A stretch of DNA of 64,000 bases. It comes from Procambarus clarkii. Taxonomy: Eukaryota > Arthropoda > Malacostraca > Decapoda > Cambaridae. Each line of letters begins with the position of its first letter. The stretch's first letter is position 1. The notes under the pieces are model-generated. The model had not been told where the DNA came from and ran no database searches. It saw only the letters and a list, made by a program, of their open reading frames with translations. The position numbers were made by a program, and so were the translations under genes. This document shows, in pieces, positions 1-10,799 of this stretch. The DNA is taken from the NCBI RefSeq assembly GCF_040958095.1, contig NC_091209.1:4363232-4427231 (forward strand), in the 5' to 3' direction.

Positions 1-545
1 ATGCGAATAGTTCTGCTGACAGAGTATACATTTAGTCAAATCTACATCATCAGATGTTACAAATTCCCAGAGGTACTTGTAGCCGAGCCTAAACCTAGCA
101 GTGGTAACATCTAGAAGTCTGCTAGCATTATTGGATGACCCATAGACGTGCGATTCATCAAAGTTTATACAATATTGTGAAATTGAGAGTCAGTGTTGTA
201 ACATAAATTGGTAAATCATAAATATTGTAAGTTAAGAATCTGATGCATGTGTGTGTGTTGGGGGGGGGGATATACCCTTGGTAAGCGAGAGTGAAAAGTA
301 ACCTTACACGTTCTGCGGTCAATGTGGGGGGCGAGGGAGGGTGGGAGAGTCAAATCCACCCTCCAACATCTGGGCATAGTACCACCAGCCTCCACAACAC
401 TCCATCAGCCACCAACTGATGCTTGTAGATGCCTCATCTAACCTCACCTATGTCACACATTAACCTACAGTTCCTGTGATAATTAAACTCATCACAGTGG
501 CGTCTCGCCAATATAAACTGTATTGGATTTTGTCCCGAAATAGCT
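1..545. other. No gene recognised
   Basis: I see no coding region or recognisable mobile element here. A short GT run leads into a G run near 248-269. The rest is unremarkable AT-rich sequence. Confidence 0.5.
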
Positions 546-560
546 ATATGCTGACTGGAC

Positions 561-745
561 GTGTATGTATGTATGTATGTATGTATGTATGTATGTATGT
601 ATGTATGTATGTATGTATGTATGTATGTATGTATGTATGTACGCATGTATGTATGTATGTATGTATGTATGTATGTATGTATGTATGTATGTATGTATGT
701 ATGTATGTATGTATGTATGTATGTATGTATGTATGTGTGTATGTA
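561..745. repeat. (TATG)n microsatellite
   Basis: About 185 bases of nearly uninterrupted tetranucleotide repeat, with one substitution near 641 and two near the right edge. It produces open frames on both strands (Met-Tyr-Val-Cys and Tyr-Ile-His-Thr repeats) that are artefacts. It ends about 75 bases before the detectable start of the LINE fragment. Confidence 0.97.
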
Positions 746-819
746 TTCCCAATCACGTTAAAGACTCCTCCTCTATCATCCAATTAAAAAGAAAAACAAC
801 TATGTACTAAATAATCAAC

Positions 820-2771
820 TCCTTGTAACTTTAATTATGCTGACCTTCCTATCTGCATTCAGACTGAGCCTACCATCATTATAGGTGATTATAACGCTCG
901 GCATAGGAATATTGGTAATTCGCAGTTCAATAATCGTAACGGCAACCAACTGTTGTCACTATTAGGTAGTCACGATGATGCACAGATTGTGGGTGACCTT
1001 GAACCGACGAATATCTACGGGGGTATTCTTGATCTATGTCTCGGTTTCAACGTCTCCCACACCGTGTGCGCCTCGTCAATAGTGCCAGATATGGCGTCTG
1101 ATCATCTGGCCATATTAGCCACTGTAAACATTGGCAGCTCTATCCTCCCCAGTGGAGTGTTCATGCGGAAGAGGCTGGCTCTGCCCATCGATCAACGAGA
1201 CAATTTTGTTGCCCATGTGTCAGATTGGTGCAGTTCATCTGAGCCTTCATCAGTTGAAGATTTTAACAATGAGCTCACAGATACTATCGAGCAGTTTATA
1301 GAAATACTTGATCCATCGTCCAGGCCACGTAACCCAAATTACACTGGTCATAGCACTTATGCTTATTATAATGATTCTAAATTGCATGCACTAAAACGCA
1401 CTGCCAGAATAATTGGACCAGCTTATAGAAGGACCCGCACTGCTGAAATGCTTCGGCTCTTTCAAGCGGCTCTGGCTAAGGCCAGGGAACGTATGGTGGA
1501 GCTGAGGCAGACAGACTGGGAAACTTTTGTCCGTGGTCTCAATTCTCACACGCCACTAAGTCGAGCATGAAAGGATATCAACAAGATCAAAGGGAAAAAT
1601 GCTGCAGAGATCTCGTACCCTAATCCTCTGCACAGAGCAAATGAGCTTGTTGATGCTTGGGCCACGACTTCCAGCTTTGACAGTCTTCCTCTACCCTCAC
1701 AGAATGAATTAAATAATAGATATGCTGATAAAGCAAGGCTCCTTGACTTCATGCGTCATCAAGAGGATGACTGTGACATGTTTTTTACTGAATACGAACT
1801 AGATTCTGCTCTACATAAAGGCAAAGCTACATCACCCGGGGAGGATGGAGTTACTTACGGCATACTGCATATGCTTCTGTTAGTTCCAGGGAATCCCTTG
1901 CTTCAATTGTATAATATGAGCTATGTAACTGGGGAGCTTCCTAAGTCATGGACCAACAGTGTTATTATTCCCATTCCTAAACCTCACCAGCCGAGTGCTT
2001 TTCGCCCAATCTCTCTCACTAGTTGTCTCTATAAGTGTCTTGAGAGGATGTTCTCAACCGTCTCCTTTACAAAATTAATAATATGTTGTCTCCCCAGATA
2101 TATGGCTTTACGCATGGAAAAAGTGTACATCACTGTATTACCACATTCCTCACCCTGCATACTGATAGGTCATATACCACTTTCCTAGATCTTAAGTCAG
2201 CCTTTGACATTGCTAACCCACACGTCATTCTGAGAGAACTTGCTAAAATGAATGTAGGAGGATGGCTTCTACGGTGGATAAGAGGCTATCTATCCAACAG
2301 GAAGTCATCTGTACTGTTCCAAGGGCATAGGCGTGTAACGAGAGATTTTGAACTTGGCACTCCACAGGGAGGTGTCCTCAGTCGTACTCTGTTCAATGTG
2401 TTAATCAATGCACTTTTAAACTTAGTAACTAGAAGGTCCAGCGAACACATCATTAGCTATGTGGATGATATACTGATCCACACCAATGGGTATACCAACA
2501 CCCAAAATGTTCTGAACTCTGTATTGTACACATGTCAGGAACTATGCTTAGTCATCTCAGTAGAGAAAACAAAGATCCTGAACCGACACCCACCCAGACG
2601 GGGTGGGGCCGTTCGCAAAATGCAGTTGGATGATGGCTCTGCTCGACTATGTTACCAGATACAAATACCTTGGTCTTGAGGTTCTACTGTACCGCAATGT
2701 TTTAGCCAGACTGGGTCGCCAATGTAGAGAGAGGCTCCGTGCTCTCAAGGCTGTGGCAGGCTGTGGCAGGC
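820..2771 (+). pseudogene. Non-LTR retrotransposon (LINE), endonuclease and reverse transcriptase, broken
   Basis: This is a 5'-truncated LINE. The end of an apurinic-type endonuclease is readable, with GDYNARH near 886 and SDH near 1096. A linker and a reverse transcriptase follow: FRPISLTS near 1999, the first aspartate box LDLKSAFD near 2188, GTPQGGVLS near 2357 and the catalytic YVDD near 2458. It cannot be translated as it stands. There is an in-frame TGA at 1568-1570 where a Trp codon is likely, a frame change near 2050 and another near 2640. The frame is lost where the inverted-repeat transposon begins at about 2772. The endonuclease-RT order and motifs suggest the Jockey/I group, but the exact clade is not settled. 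Confidence 0.85.
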
Positions 2772-2953
2772 AAACACAACTGTACCGTACAGTGTTATAT
2801 ATTTATTTCAGTTTGAACAATTTTTAACATTAAAGGATAAATCCTTTAATTGGTTGAAATTGGTTTTAACATTCGAAATCTAATTTGTTGATGTAAAATA
2901 ATATAAGGTTCAAATTTATTAAGATACATACTTTAAAAACTATTTCTATTTGA
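2772..2953 (+). repeat. Left terminal inverted repeat
   Basis: Reverse complement of 4260-4440, with a small indel near 2792. The match stops just after TTTCTATTTGA. Confidence 0.85.
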
Positions 2954-3027
2954 TACCAACAGTATCACGTTAAGAAAAGCATCTCGCCTTGCTAACCCAA
3001 GTATAAAATACAGTATATAAAGAAACG

Positions 3028-4070
3028 GTGCAACTGTACTGGTATCTGCAGTACAAATATATGTCCCTATTTAAAGAAAAAATAAACTGCACCAATCACT
3101 GCCACTCCTCACACCAATGCAACAATAAGGAGAGTGATAACAGTGCTTCACATTCGACAATGTTAAATTATTTAACAGATGACGAGATAATGAACATTGG
3201 AACAAATGTACAGCTCTCTGACCTTCATATAAAATCTGCATGTGACCTCATCAAACAAACTGTGCCAAGCGTAGAAGGCCTTCATGACCCAGCGTGGTAG
3301 CGGGACCTCTCCTGGCCAGTTACAATTGGTGAATTTATTCAAATTATCCAAGTTGATGGTTGTCACTGGGTCACCGTTTCCAACATTAGAGTAACGGGAC
3401 AAATTAACATATACGACACCAGGCATAAATTACCATCCAAATCTACTGAAGTTATCTTGTATGCTCTTGCTAACTGCCAGGATACCTGGTTGATACCTGG
3501 TTGATGGGGTTCTGGGAGTTCTTCTACTCCCCAAGCCCGGCCCGAGGCCAGGCTTGACTTGTGAGAGTTTGGTCCACCAGGCTGTTGCTTGGAGCGGCCC
3601 GCAGGCCCACATACCCACCACAGCCCGGTTGGTCCGGCACTCATTGGAGGAATAAATCTAGTTTCCTCTTGAAAATGTCTTGGATGATAAGCTGATATGC
3701 AATGTAATGAATGTCAGCAGACACAGGGACTCAAGTATGAGTGGGGTATATGCTGCGGCGTTTGCTGCATCACTTGCAAGTGGTGTAGATCCGGTGAACC
3801 TCGTATGATGTGCAGAATATGAGACAACATCTACAAGAGAACTTCAAAGGAAAGTGTCTCATCTCATTCCCTGCAGCTCAGACACTGAGAAGAAAACGAA
3901 TCATCCGGTCATGCTCGATGGAAGTGTACTGCATTTGCAGAAAGCTAAATGATTTGAAGCTGATGGTATGCTGTGACCGTTGCAATATTTGGCACCATGG
4001 ATCATGTGTAGGTGTTACAGAATGTAATGATGATTCGTGGATTTGTTTCTTGTGCGCTAGCACGTTGTGA
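3028..4070 (+). pseudogene. Ulp1-like cysteine protease with C-terminal PHD finger, decayed
   Basis: The frame from about 3160 reads a helical leader and then the protease core. VDGCHWVTV near 3351 carries the histidine, and INIYDTRH near 3403 a likely aspartate. The third catalytic segment near 3736 reads MSGVYAAAFAASLASG where the family has DCG, so the cysteine is replaced by serine. The PHD finger follows at about 3925-4065 (YCICRK, MVCCDRCNIWHH, WICFLCAS) with its zinc ligands in place. Breaks are an in-frame TAG at 3298-3300, a ~200-bp repeat inserted at about 3480-3680, and a frame change near 3800. Proteins with this Ulp1-PHD order are common in invertebrate mobile DNA (from memory). 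It lies wholly between the two terminal inverted repeats, so it is cargo of that transposon. Confidence 0.7.
3480..3680 (+). repeat. Interspersed repeat inserted in the Ulp1-like frame
   Basis: A GC-richer block (GGGGTTCTGGGAGTTCTTCT onward) interrupts the protease reading frame between its aspartate segment and its third catalytic segment. It starts with a doubled ATACCTGGTTGAT. I recall closely similar blocks as abundant dispersed repeats in crayfish sequence. The family is unclassified here and both borders are approximate. Confidence 0.6.
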
Positions 4071-4259
4071 ATTATAATTTAAAATAATTAATACATTATT
4101 ATTATTATTATTATTATAACTTTACCAAATGCTTTGCTGAATCAAATAATGTTATTACTTTCAATGTGTTACAATAGCATAATTAAGTGCTGCAAGTGTC
4201 AGGTATTTTATATAGTCGGTATTTGTTATATTCTGTACTCTTTTTATGTTATTTAAATT

Positions 4260-4440
4260 TCAAATAGAAATAGTTTTTAAAGTATGTATCTTAATAAATT
4301 TGAACCTTATATTATTTAACATCAACAAATTAGATTTCGAATATTAAAACCAATTTCAACCAATTAAAGGATTTATCCTTTAATGTTAAAAATTGTTCAA
4401 ACTGAAATAAATATATAACTGTACGGTACAGTTGTGTTTA
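4260..4440 (-). repeat. Right terminal inverted repeat
   Basis: Partner of 2772-2953. The unmatched A/T-rich stretch just inside it includes a short (TTA)n run near 4097-4117. Confidence 0.85.
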
Positions 4441-4622
4441 ATTATGTTTTGTGATTCCTTTGGAAAAGGTATTTGTGCACCAAGTACTACTAGGTCAGTA
4501 TGAGATATGCTGAATGTTGTCAATATACCATCTGAATACGCTTCACTTTGCGTTAATCATTGGACGTCCTAATGATTAAGGTCCCCAAAAGGACTTAATC
4601 AGACCTCAGTGGACATTTTTAC

Positions 4623-4745
4623 TCTCACTCTCTCTCTCTCTCTCTCTCAGAGCATCCCCTTGTGTGTTGTATGTGGGTGCTGAAGTTCAGTCTCTTCTCT
4701 ATGTATAGGTGAAGGAACTTTCCATAATTGTTATTGCTAATGTTT
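4623..4745 (-). pseudogene. (CT)n tract and LINE reverse-transcriptase scrap
   Basis: A (CT)n microsatellite at about 4623-4650 adjoins a short antisense relic at about 4655-4745. Its translation (VNISNNNYGKFLHLYIEKRL) matches the segment following the palm in the LINE at 7222-8195 (VNISNKNDGKFLGLFLDKRL). It is a roughly 30-codon remnant of the same LINE family. Confidence 0.65.
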
Positions 4746-5104
4746 ACTTGTAATACTGGGTATACATCCGGTGTTCTTACCCTCGACCGCGGCGAGGGTA
4801 AGCCGCGGTCGTATGGTCTGAAACCCACAAATATTTACAATGGGGAGGGGGGGGGGATAACATTTCCTCTTCAAGCACGCGCACACAAATGAACTATGTT
4901 ACTTAACTGGAAGCACTCGTACAACATAATTTACACGATTTCTCAGGATAATTATACTTCTTACAAGCATATATACAGTATAGTACCTAGGAGGTTCTCT
5001 TCCATGATATCTAAGATAATTAAAAGAACCCAAGCAAACTACTGTGGAAATGTGCAGGACAAACATATCAATTGTGACACTAGCTCTCCACATATGGCAT
5101 TTTC
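4746..5104. other. No gene recognised
   Basis: Contains a small inverted pair around CGACCGCGGCGAGGGTAAGC at 4784-4810 and a G run near 4842-4857. No supported coding region. Confidence 0.4.
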
Positions 5105-5275
5105 TTAATTTAGAAACTGTACTTGTGGTCGATCTCGAACCCATGTTGTTGATGTGACGATGTATTATGAATTTTGTGGCTAGCTCCTCAAGATTGTAAC
5201 TTGCTTAGATAAATAAATTGTGTGTTCAGTCCCTGAACCCATTATGTGATAAATTAACTAAACTAAAAACTACAC
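5105..5275 (+). repeat. SINE-like dispersed repeat, copy 1
   Basis: Shares the phrases CTGTACTTGTGGTCG, CAAGATTGTAACTTGCTTAG and CCTGAACCCATTATGTG with copies near 5695, 5870 (inverted) and 6570. On the opposite strand it contains GGTTCGAGATC, resembling a tRNA box B, so a tRNA-derived SINE origin is plausible. This copy lacks the usual 3' tail. Confidence 0.6.
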
Positions 5276-5354
5276 TATGGCGACGAAACCTGAACTGCAT
5301 AATGTAAATAGGGATAAACCAGAAAAAGATATAGGTGAAGAATAACACCAGGTA

Positions 5355-5519
5355 ACTGTAAAGCTGCCGCCCAGTTGGGTGGGTGTGGAGCACATGACTG
5401 TAAAGCTGCCGCCCAGTTGGGTGGGTGTGGAGCACATGACTGTAAAGCTGCCGCCCAGTTGGGTGGGTGTGGAGCACATGACTGTAAAGCTGCCGCCCAG
5501 TTGGGTGGGTGTGGAGCAA
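5355..5519 (+). repeat. 42-bp minisatellite, about 3.9 copies
   Basis: Units begin at 5355, 5397, 5439 and 5481 and are essentially identical (ACTGTAAAGCTGCCGCCCAG and onward). The period is a multiple of three, so several frames stay open on both strands. None looks like a gene. Confidence 0.95.
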
Positions 5520-5694
5520 GACTAGTAACTGTGCGACTCTTCATAGATGTAAAGTGCCTTGTATAGTGACTGTTGTGAGCCTCTTGTTGAATCACTTGTG
5601 ATACAAAAGATTACTGATGTGTGTATTTGTGTGGGTGATTAAATATGCATGTGTATGTATATATGTATATGTACATGTATGCATAAGTATGTGT

Positions 5695-5860
5695 ACATTA
5701 ATAATTTTGTAACTAGCGTCAAAAGATTGTTATTTGCTTCGCTGAACGAACTAGAGGGTTCAGTTCCTGAACCGATTATGTGCCTCTGTAAACCTTTACA
5801 CCACCGCCCACGGGATGGGTATTATGGGGTGCATAATAAAGAAAGAAAATGAATGGACCG
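5695..5860 (+). repeat. SINE-like dispersed repeat, copy 2
   Basis: Same family as 5105-5275, here with its 3' tail: CACCGCCCACGGGATGGGTA, then GGGGTGCATAATAAAG. The tail motif (CCCACRGGATGGGTATGGGG) is the same as the unit of the minisatellites at 10.0-10.25 and 12.9-13.3 kb. Confidence 0.65.
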
Positions 5861-5865
5861 AACCC

Positions 5866-5975
5866 CACAATTCATTTAGCTAAGCAAGTTACAATCTTGA
5901 TGAGCTAGTTACAAAATTCACTCTAAGTCGTCACATCATAAATGGGTTCGAGATCGACCACAAGTAGTGCATTAC
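5866..5975 (-). repeat. SINE-like dispersed repeat, copy 3 (inverted)
   Basis: Reverse complement of the central part of copies 1 and 2, lying head-to-head against copy 2. Contains AATGGGTTCGAGATCGACCA near 5941, the box-B-like segment. Confidence 0.6.
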
Positions 5976-6089
5976 ATAATTTATCAGTATTGTGCAGCCT
6001 GTGATCCCCGCCTGGCTGGATACTGATACCTAGGTAGTTTTCATGTGTCCGGACACAGGCGATAAGGTGGTATTATTTATTTAACTTAA

Positions 6090-6420
6090 GAGATATATAT
6101 TTTTAAATGTTGTCACATTAACGGCTACATCTTCCTTTCTTCTGACATATAGATTTTTAAGATTAATTAAAATATATGGAAACTAATTATACAATTTATT
6201 GGCTGGTGTGCAGGGCTTCACACTCTCAGAGCTAGCCATCAAGTAACTATCAAAACGCATATATCTTCGTTTTCTCTTCAGTTATATTTATGACAAAGGA
6301 TTTTAAATGTAGCCTATATGTCTACCTTTCTGATGACAAATACTTTCGTTAATTACAATATCTAGATCAAACTAACATTGATTTTCAAAAGGTTGTATAT
6401 TTTCCATCAATGGAGAGCAT
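6090..6420 (+). repeat. Two diverged ~170-190-bp AT-rich repeat units
   Basis: Blocks at about 6090-6240 and 6255-6420 are weakly similar to each other and to four units at 9220-9965. Shared landmarks in order are a TATATCTTCRTTT-like start, a TCTnnCTTTCTTGTGACAT-like centre and an ATTAATTA-like end. They are strongly diverged, so copy borders are approximate and the homology needs an alignment. Confidence 0.4.
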
Positions 6421-6569
6421 CAGCCAAGAAGCCTTCTTTAAAATATGAATATCTTTCCTCACCCAATAAGATCTAATCTCTGAATAAAACGCAAAAAACG
6501 ACTTGATTGTAACCTATCCACCGCTGCCCATTTGATGGGGGAGAGGGGGTTATGTGTAGGATAAACATA

Positions 6570-6815
6570 TCAATTGTGACACTAGCCCTCCATATATGTC
6601 AGTTGCTTAAATTATAAACTGTACTTGTGGTCGGTCTCGAGCCCATTGTTGATGTGACAATGTGCATTGACTTTTGTAACTAGCTTATCAAGATTATAAC
6701 TTGCTTGGCTATATGAATTGTGGGGCTCAGTCCCTGAGCCCATTATGTGCCTCTGTAACACTCCACTATCGCCCATAGGATGGGTATGGGGTGCATAATA
6801 AATGAACTAAACTAA
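6570..6815 (+). repeat. SINE-like dispersed repeat, copy 4 (longest)
   Basis: The most complete copy: CTGTACTTGTGGTCGGTCTC, then TTGACTTTTGTAACTAGC, then CCATTATGTGCCTCTGTAAC, ending CCCATAGGATGGGTATGGGG and an A-rich tail. Possibly a tRNA-derived SINE. Confidence 0.65.
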
Positions 6816-6912
6816 GCTCTGCCTTTTTGATAACATATACAATAATAAGCTTTATTTGTGAATCTCAATTAATTAAACAAGGCAATGAGTCACAATAACG
6901 TGGCTGAAGTAT

Positions 6913-7053
6913 GTTGACCAGACCACACACTAGAAGTTGAAGGGACGACGACGTTTCGGTCCGTCCTGGACCATTCACAATCGACTTGAGAATGGTCCAG
7001 GACTGACCGAAACGTCGTCGTCCCTTCAACTTCTAGTGTGTGGTCTGGTCAAC
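6913..7053. repeat. Inverted pair of hammerhead-like motifs
   Basis: Two 63-bp arms (6913-6975 and 6991-7053) are near-perfect reverse complements separated by 15 bases. The plus-strand right arm reads CTTGAGAATGGTCC, a short loop, then a pairing strand and GAAACGTCGTCGTCCC. This is the layout of the 3' motif of the Penelope-like element at 54078-54110. It resembles a hammerhead ribozyme core with stem II closed, but the CUGAUGA box is altered to CUUGAGA. It is probably a relic of another Penelope-like family. Confidence 0.6.
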
Positions 7054-7221
7054 TTAATTAAACAATATATCACAGAGCCTGTAGGGTTCGGTGAGATGAG
7101 CGAAGAGACATGGGAGATTTTACATAAGTACAGTACATGGTAGTTTAAGTAGCGAACGCATGTCAACGAATAGCGAGTATATATAACAAAACTATTGTCC
7201 TATGAAGTCGATTTGAAGTTA

Positions 7222-8195
7222 GTGATAGACACCAATGTGTAGCCATCAATAATATAACCTCTCCCATTCTACCAATAACCGTTGGAGTGCCACAGGGCAG
7301 CATCTTGGGGCCTCTTCTATTTCTTATATACATCAATGGTCTGCCTAATGTGGCTAACATTCTGAAACCTATTTTGTTTGCTGATGATGCTACCCTCATC
7401 TACTCCAACCCCAACCCACATACACTAAATGATGTTGTTAATAATGAACTAAAAAAAGTCCACTTATGGATGTCAACCAACAAACTAACACTTAACATAG
7501 AAAAGACCTACTACATCCTATTTGGAACCAAATATACAAATGCAATTCAGCTTCAGATAGACAATGTAAACATTAGCAATAAAAATGATGGAAAGTTTCT
7601 TGGCCTATTCCTAGACAAGAGACTCAATTTCAGTGCCCACATACAACACATAACTAAGAAAGTCTCTAAAACAGTTGGTATACTCTCCAAAATCAGATAT
7701 TATGTACCTAACTCTGCTCTCATTTCTCTATATTATGCACTAATCTATCCCTATCTCAACTATGGTATCTGTGCATGGGGTTCAACCACTGCAAACCACC
7801 TCAAGTCCATCATCACCCAGCAAAAATCTGCTATCAGAATAATATCAAATTCTGCTTTCAGACAACACACAGCCCCCTTGTTTAACTCCCTAAATATGCT
7901 AAACATAATCTCACTCCATAAATTCTCTTGTGTCAACTACATTTACAAAACCCTGTTCTTAAATGCAAATCCTGCTCTGAAACTCTTCCTGGACAGATGT
8001 AATAGGACCCATTATCACCACACAAGAAATAAATATCTCTTTGATATCCCCAGAGTTAAACTTAATCTGTGTAAACACTCTATGCAAATAAAGGTACCCA
8101 GTTTATGGAACTCACTCCCTACTGAATTGAAAAGCTGTCCAACTTTTACATCATTCAAAATCAATACTAAAAGGTATCTAATTTCATCTTCATAG
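7222..8195 (+). pseudogene. LINE reverse transcriptase C-terminal half (5'-truncated)
   Basis: The open frame reads VGVPQGSILGPLLFLIYIN near 7281 (RT motif 4/5 region), then LFADDATLIYS near 7375 with the catalytic FADD box. Thumb and connection residues follow, and a C-terminal region ending KRYLISSS at 8193. The upstream fingers and palm are missing, although a few recognisable codons precede the longest frame from about 7222. No stop interrupts the remaining ~310 codons, so this is a relatively young but 5'-truncated insertion, typical of target-primed LINEs. The FADD box and PQGS motif suggest a Jockey-like clade. It is not an active gene because the N-terminal half is absent. Confidence 0.85.
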
Positions 8196-8765
8196 TTTTT
8201 CACTTTTTGCCTTAAAATTGCACTGTATCTATTGCTACGCAATCTCCCAACCTTTATGTTCCCAATTTGAACATCTTTACCATTGTGATCATTGCTGTCT
8301 TCTTATATGTGCTGCCAATCTGCTGTATGGTGTTTATAAATCTTGTTTATCTGTATCTTTTGCTACCCAGTCTCCCAATCTTTATGTACCCAATCTGAAC
8401 ATCTTTACCATTGTGATCATTGCTGTCTTATATGTGCTGTCAATCTGCTGTATGGTGTCTATTAATCTTGTTTAAATTACTAATCAAGCTGTCAATGTAA
8501 TCAATCAGAGCTTTAATATAACAATGTGCTTTAATATACTTACTAAGCTCTCTCATCTCATTTTTCTCTTGCAATGTATCTTTGTCATTTATCAATTCTG
8601 ATAGAAATTACCTACTTAAAATTATCTGTTAGATTAAGGACCTGCCCGAAACGCTGCGCGTACTAGTGGCTTTACAAGAGTGTAAATACTGTACTCTCCA
8701 ATGTATTCTGACAAACCCAATGTACCTTCTTGTATATATATAAATAAATAAATAAAATAAATAAA
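8196..8765 (+). mobile_element. 3' untranslated region and tail of the LINE
   Basis: Follows the RT stop directly. It contains two tandem ~120-bp copies (8233-8351 and 8359-8474, both with CATCTTTACCATTGTGATCA), then CCTGCCCGAAACGCTGCGCG near 8641, and ends in an (AAATA)-type tail at about 8738-8765. The tail marks the 3' end of the insertion. Confidence 0.65.
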
Positions 8766-9219
8766 TTTAACTTCCAAACATGTTTTTTAATAAATGTTAA
8801 ATGTTTTCTGACTAGTTATGTTAGATTTTATTAAAAATATATATTCTACTTGTTAACATTATAATTTAAATTTGTGATAATTTGTGCAGAGAAGTGCGAC
8901 AATTGGATATGCCAACAAACACTTTCCAAACAACGATATATCTTGGATAAGTCGCTTCACAACATTGACGCTTGGACCGTCGACTTCCTTTGATGCTACT
9001 TATTTCATAATGAAATTACATTAGTTTGGAGTAAATATATGTTTTTTCATGTTCTGCATTCAGCACCCACATTATAGTGAGTATATATACCATATTACTT
9101 CATTACCTAAATAATGCTAGGAGGGTTTGAGTAGCTTTGGGTCTTTAGTGGACAGAATCCCCAATAGATGGGGCGAGAGTCGCCCCATCTCTCTCGCCCG
9201 AGCAAGAGTCGAAACTTAA
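8766..9219. other. No gene recognised
   Basis: AT-rich. A small hairpin (AGATGGGGCGA ... TCGCCCCATCT) lies near 9165-9191. Nothing else recognised. Confidence 0.4.
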
Positions 9220-9965
9220 TTTAAAATTTATATATCTTTGTTCTCGAACATGATATATTTCATTTGGTGCAATCATAATAATGTTCATATCTCGGTCTTT
9301 CTGGAGGCATATAAGATTTTAGGCTTTATTAGCGTATATTTGTTAATTATACAATATATCGGCAAGTGCGTAGGCGTCTGCACTCCATGCCCGACAAGCT
9401 ACTGAGCGCTACTATAAAAACATATGTATCTTCACTTGAGCTATAAATGTCTATTGTAATGTATTGAAAATGAAGCTCTTATTTCTAACTTGCTTAAGAC
9501 ATATAAAACATTTGTGTTTATTAATGAATTTACGTGAAATAAACATTGATATGAGAGAGAGTTGCTCTGTCGTTCAGTCTGTACGGGGTGGGAGCTCCGT
9601 AATTTTTAAAATACATGTATCTTCATTAGAACTTTAAATATGTCTATGGTAAAGTGTTTAATGTGAAGCTTATATGTCTGTCTTTCTTGAGACATATAAA
9701 ACACATATGTTTATTAACGAATTCACGTAAAATAAACATTGTTCTGCGAGAGAGTTGCTCGGTCGATCGATCTGTCTGGGGTCGGAGCTCGGCTATTATA
9801 AAAGTACACGTATCTTCGCTTTAAATTTAAATATACCCATGGTAAGGTATTTAGAATGAAGCTTATATTTCTATCTTTCTTGTGACATAAAATTCTTACG
9901 TTTATTAAGGAATCTGCGTGAAATAGGCATGGTTCTGAGATGAATGCTGCGGTTTTCGAGCTCGA
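9220..9965 (+). repeat. Four tandem, diverged ~190-bp units
   Basis: Units at about 9220-9410, 9411-9596, 9597-9792 and 9793-9965 share a repeated order: ACRTATCTTC, then a segment ending AATGAAGCTTATA, then TTTCTTGWGACATA, then TTTATTAAYGAAT, then GTGAAATAAACATTG, then GAGAGAGTTGCTC and GGGGTSGGAGCTC. Units 2-4 are clearly related, while unit 1 is more diverged. Related blocks occur at 6090-6420. No coding content is evident, and function is unknown. Confidence 0.6.
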
Positions 9966-10007
9966 CGCGCGACAATGGACGCCAAACACATCCAGTGAGT
10001 GTTATTA

Positions 10008-10250
10008 GACCCCATACCCATTCTATGGATGGTTGGAGCCCCATACTCATTCTATGGGTGGTTGGAGCCCCATACCCATCCTGTGGGTTGTAGTGGACGC
10101 CATACTCATCCTGTGGGTGGTATTGGACCCCATACCCTTCCTGTGGGTGGATGTGGTCCCCATACTCATCCTGTGGGTGGATGTGACCCTCATACCCATC
10201 CTGTGGGTGGTATTGGACCCCTTACCCACCTAACAGGTGGTAGTGGACAA
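10008..10250 (+). repeat. ~30-bp minisatellite, left foldback arm
   Basis: About eight units of CCCATACCCATCCTGTGGGT plus a ~10-base spacer. It is the reverse complement of the array at 12905-13260 and resembles the tail of the SINE-like family at 5.7 and 6.6 kb. Confidence 0.9.
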
Positions 10251-10799
10251 TATACCCATCCTAGCTATAGTTGGTATAGTAGACACAATAATATCCTGTT
10301 TGCAGTAGTTTACCCCATAGTCATTCCAACGTAACATCGTTTTCTGTTAGCGTTCCTACAAAACATCCTTTAAAGATTTGTAAAGCACAAACTATGGTAT
10401 ATAATATTGATTGACGAAGGACTGTTATTCTATGTAATAATTTTTAGTGCTTATTATAATTTACTAAGAACAACTAATATTTCTCAAAACAAAACTACGA
10501 GCCTTCAATAGGAAGTAGCTGATCTGTAATATTCTAAGAGCATGGACAATAGTAGGTAAATTTCACAACCCATGTGGGATCTGAAAACTACAATTTTCCT
10601 TATAATTGAACCAATCACGACTATTCTGCTATCTAGGTTGACGGATGGATACTGTGAGACGTAAATTGGTACGTGAGGAAGAGTTTGGGCCTTAGAAAAA
10701 AAGAAATTGGGAATATATCACATATTTACTAATTCATATTCAACATATTGACTTTAAGCATTAAGTCATATATGTGCTGTCTTGTGTGAGAACGGGTTG

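Larger units (their letters stand above)
2772..4440 (+). mobile_element. DNA transposon with ~180-bp terminal inverted repeats
   Basis: The sequence at 2772-2953 recurs as its reverse complement at 4260-4440, with only a few differences, so the ends could fold back on each other. The outermost bases are AAACACAACTGTACCGTACA and its complement. The 1.3-kb interior holds a decayed reading frame with a Ulp1/C48-like cysteine protease and a PHD finger, but no transposase that I recognise. The element therefore looks like a non-autonomous or decayed copy. It begins where the upstream LINE frame is lost. I could not identify a target-site duplication, so the outer borders are approximate. The superfamily is unassigned. 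Confidence 0.75.
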
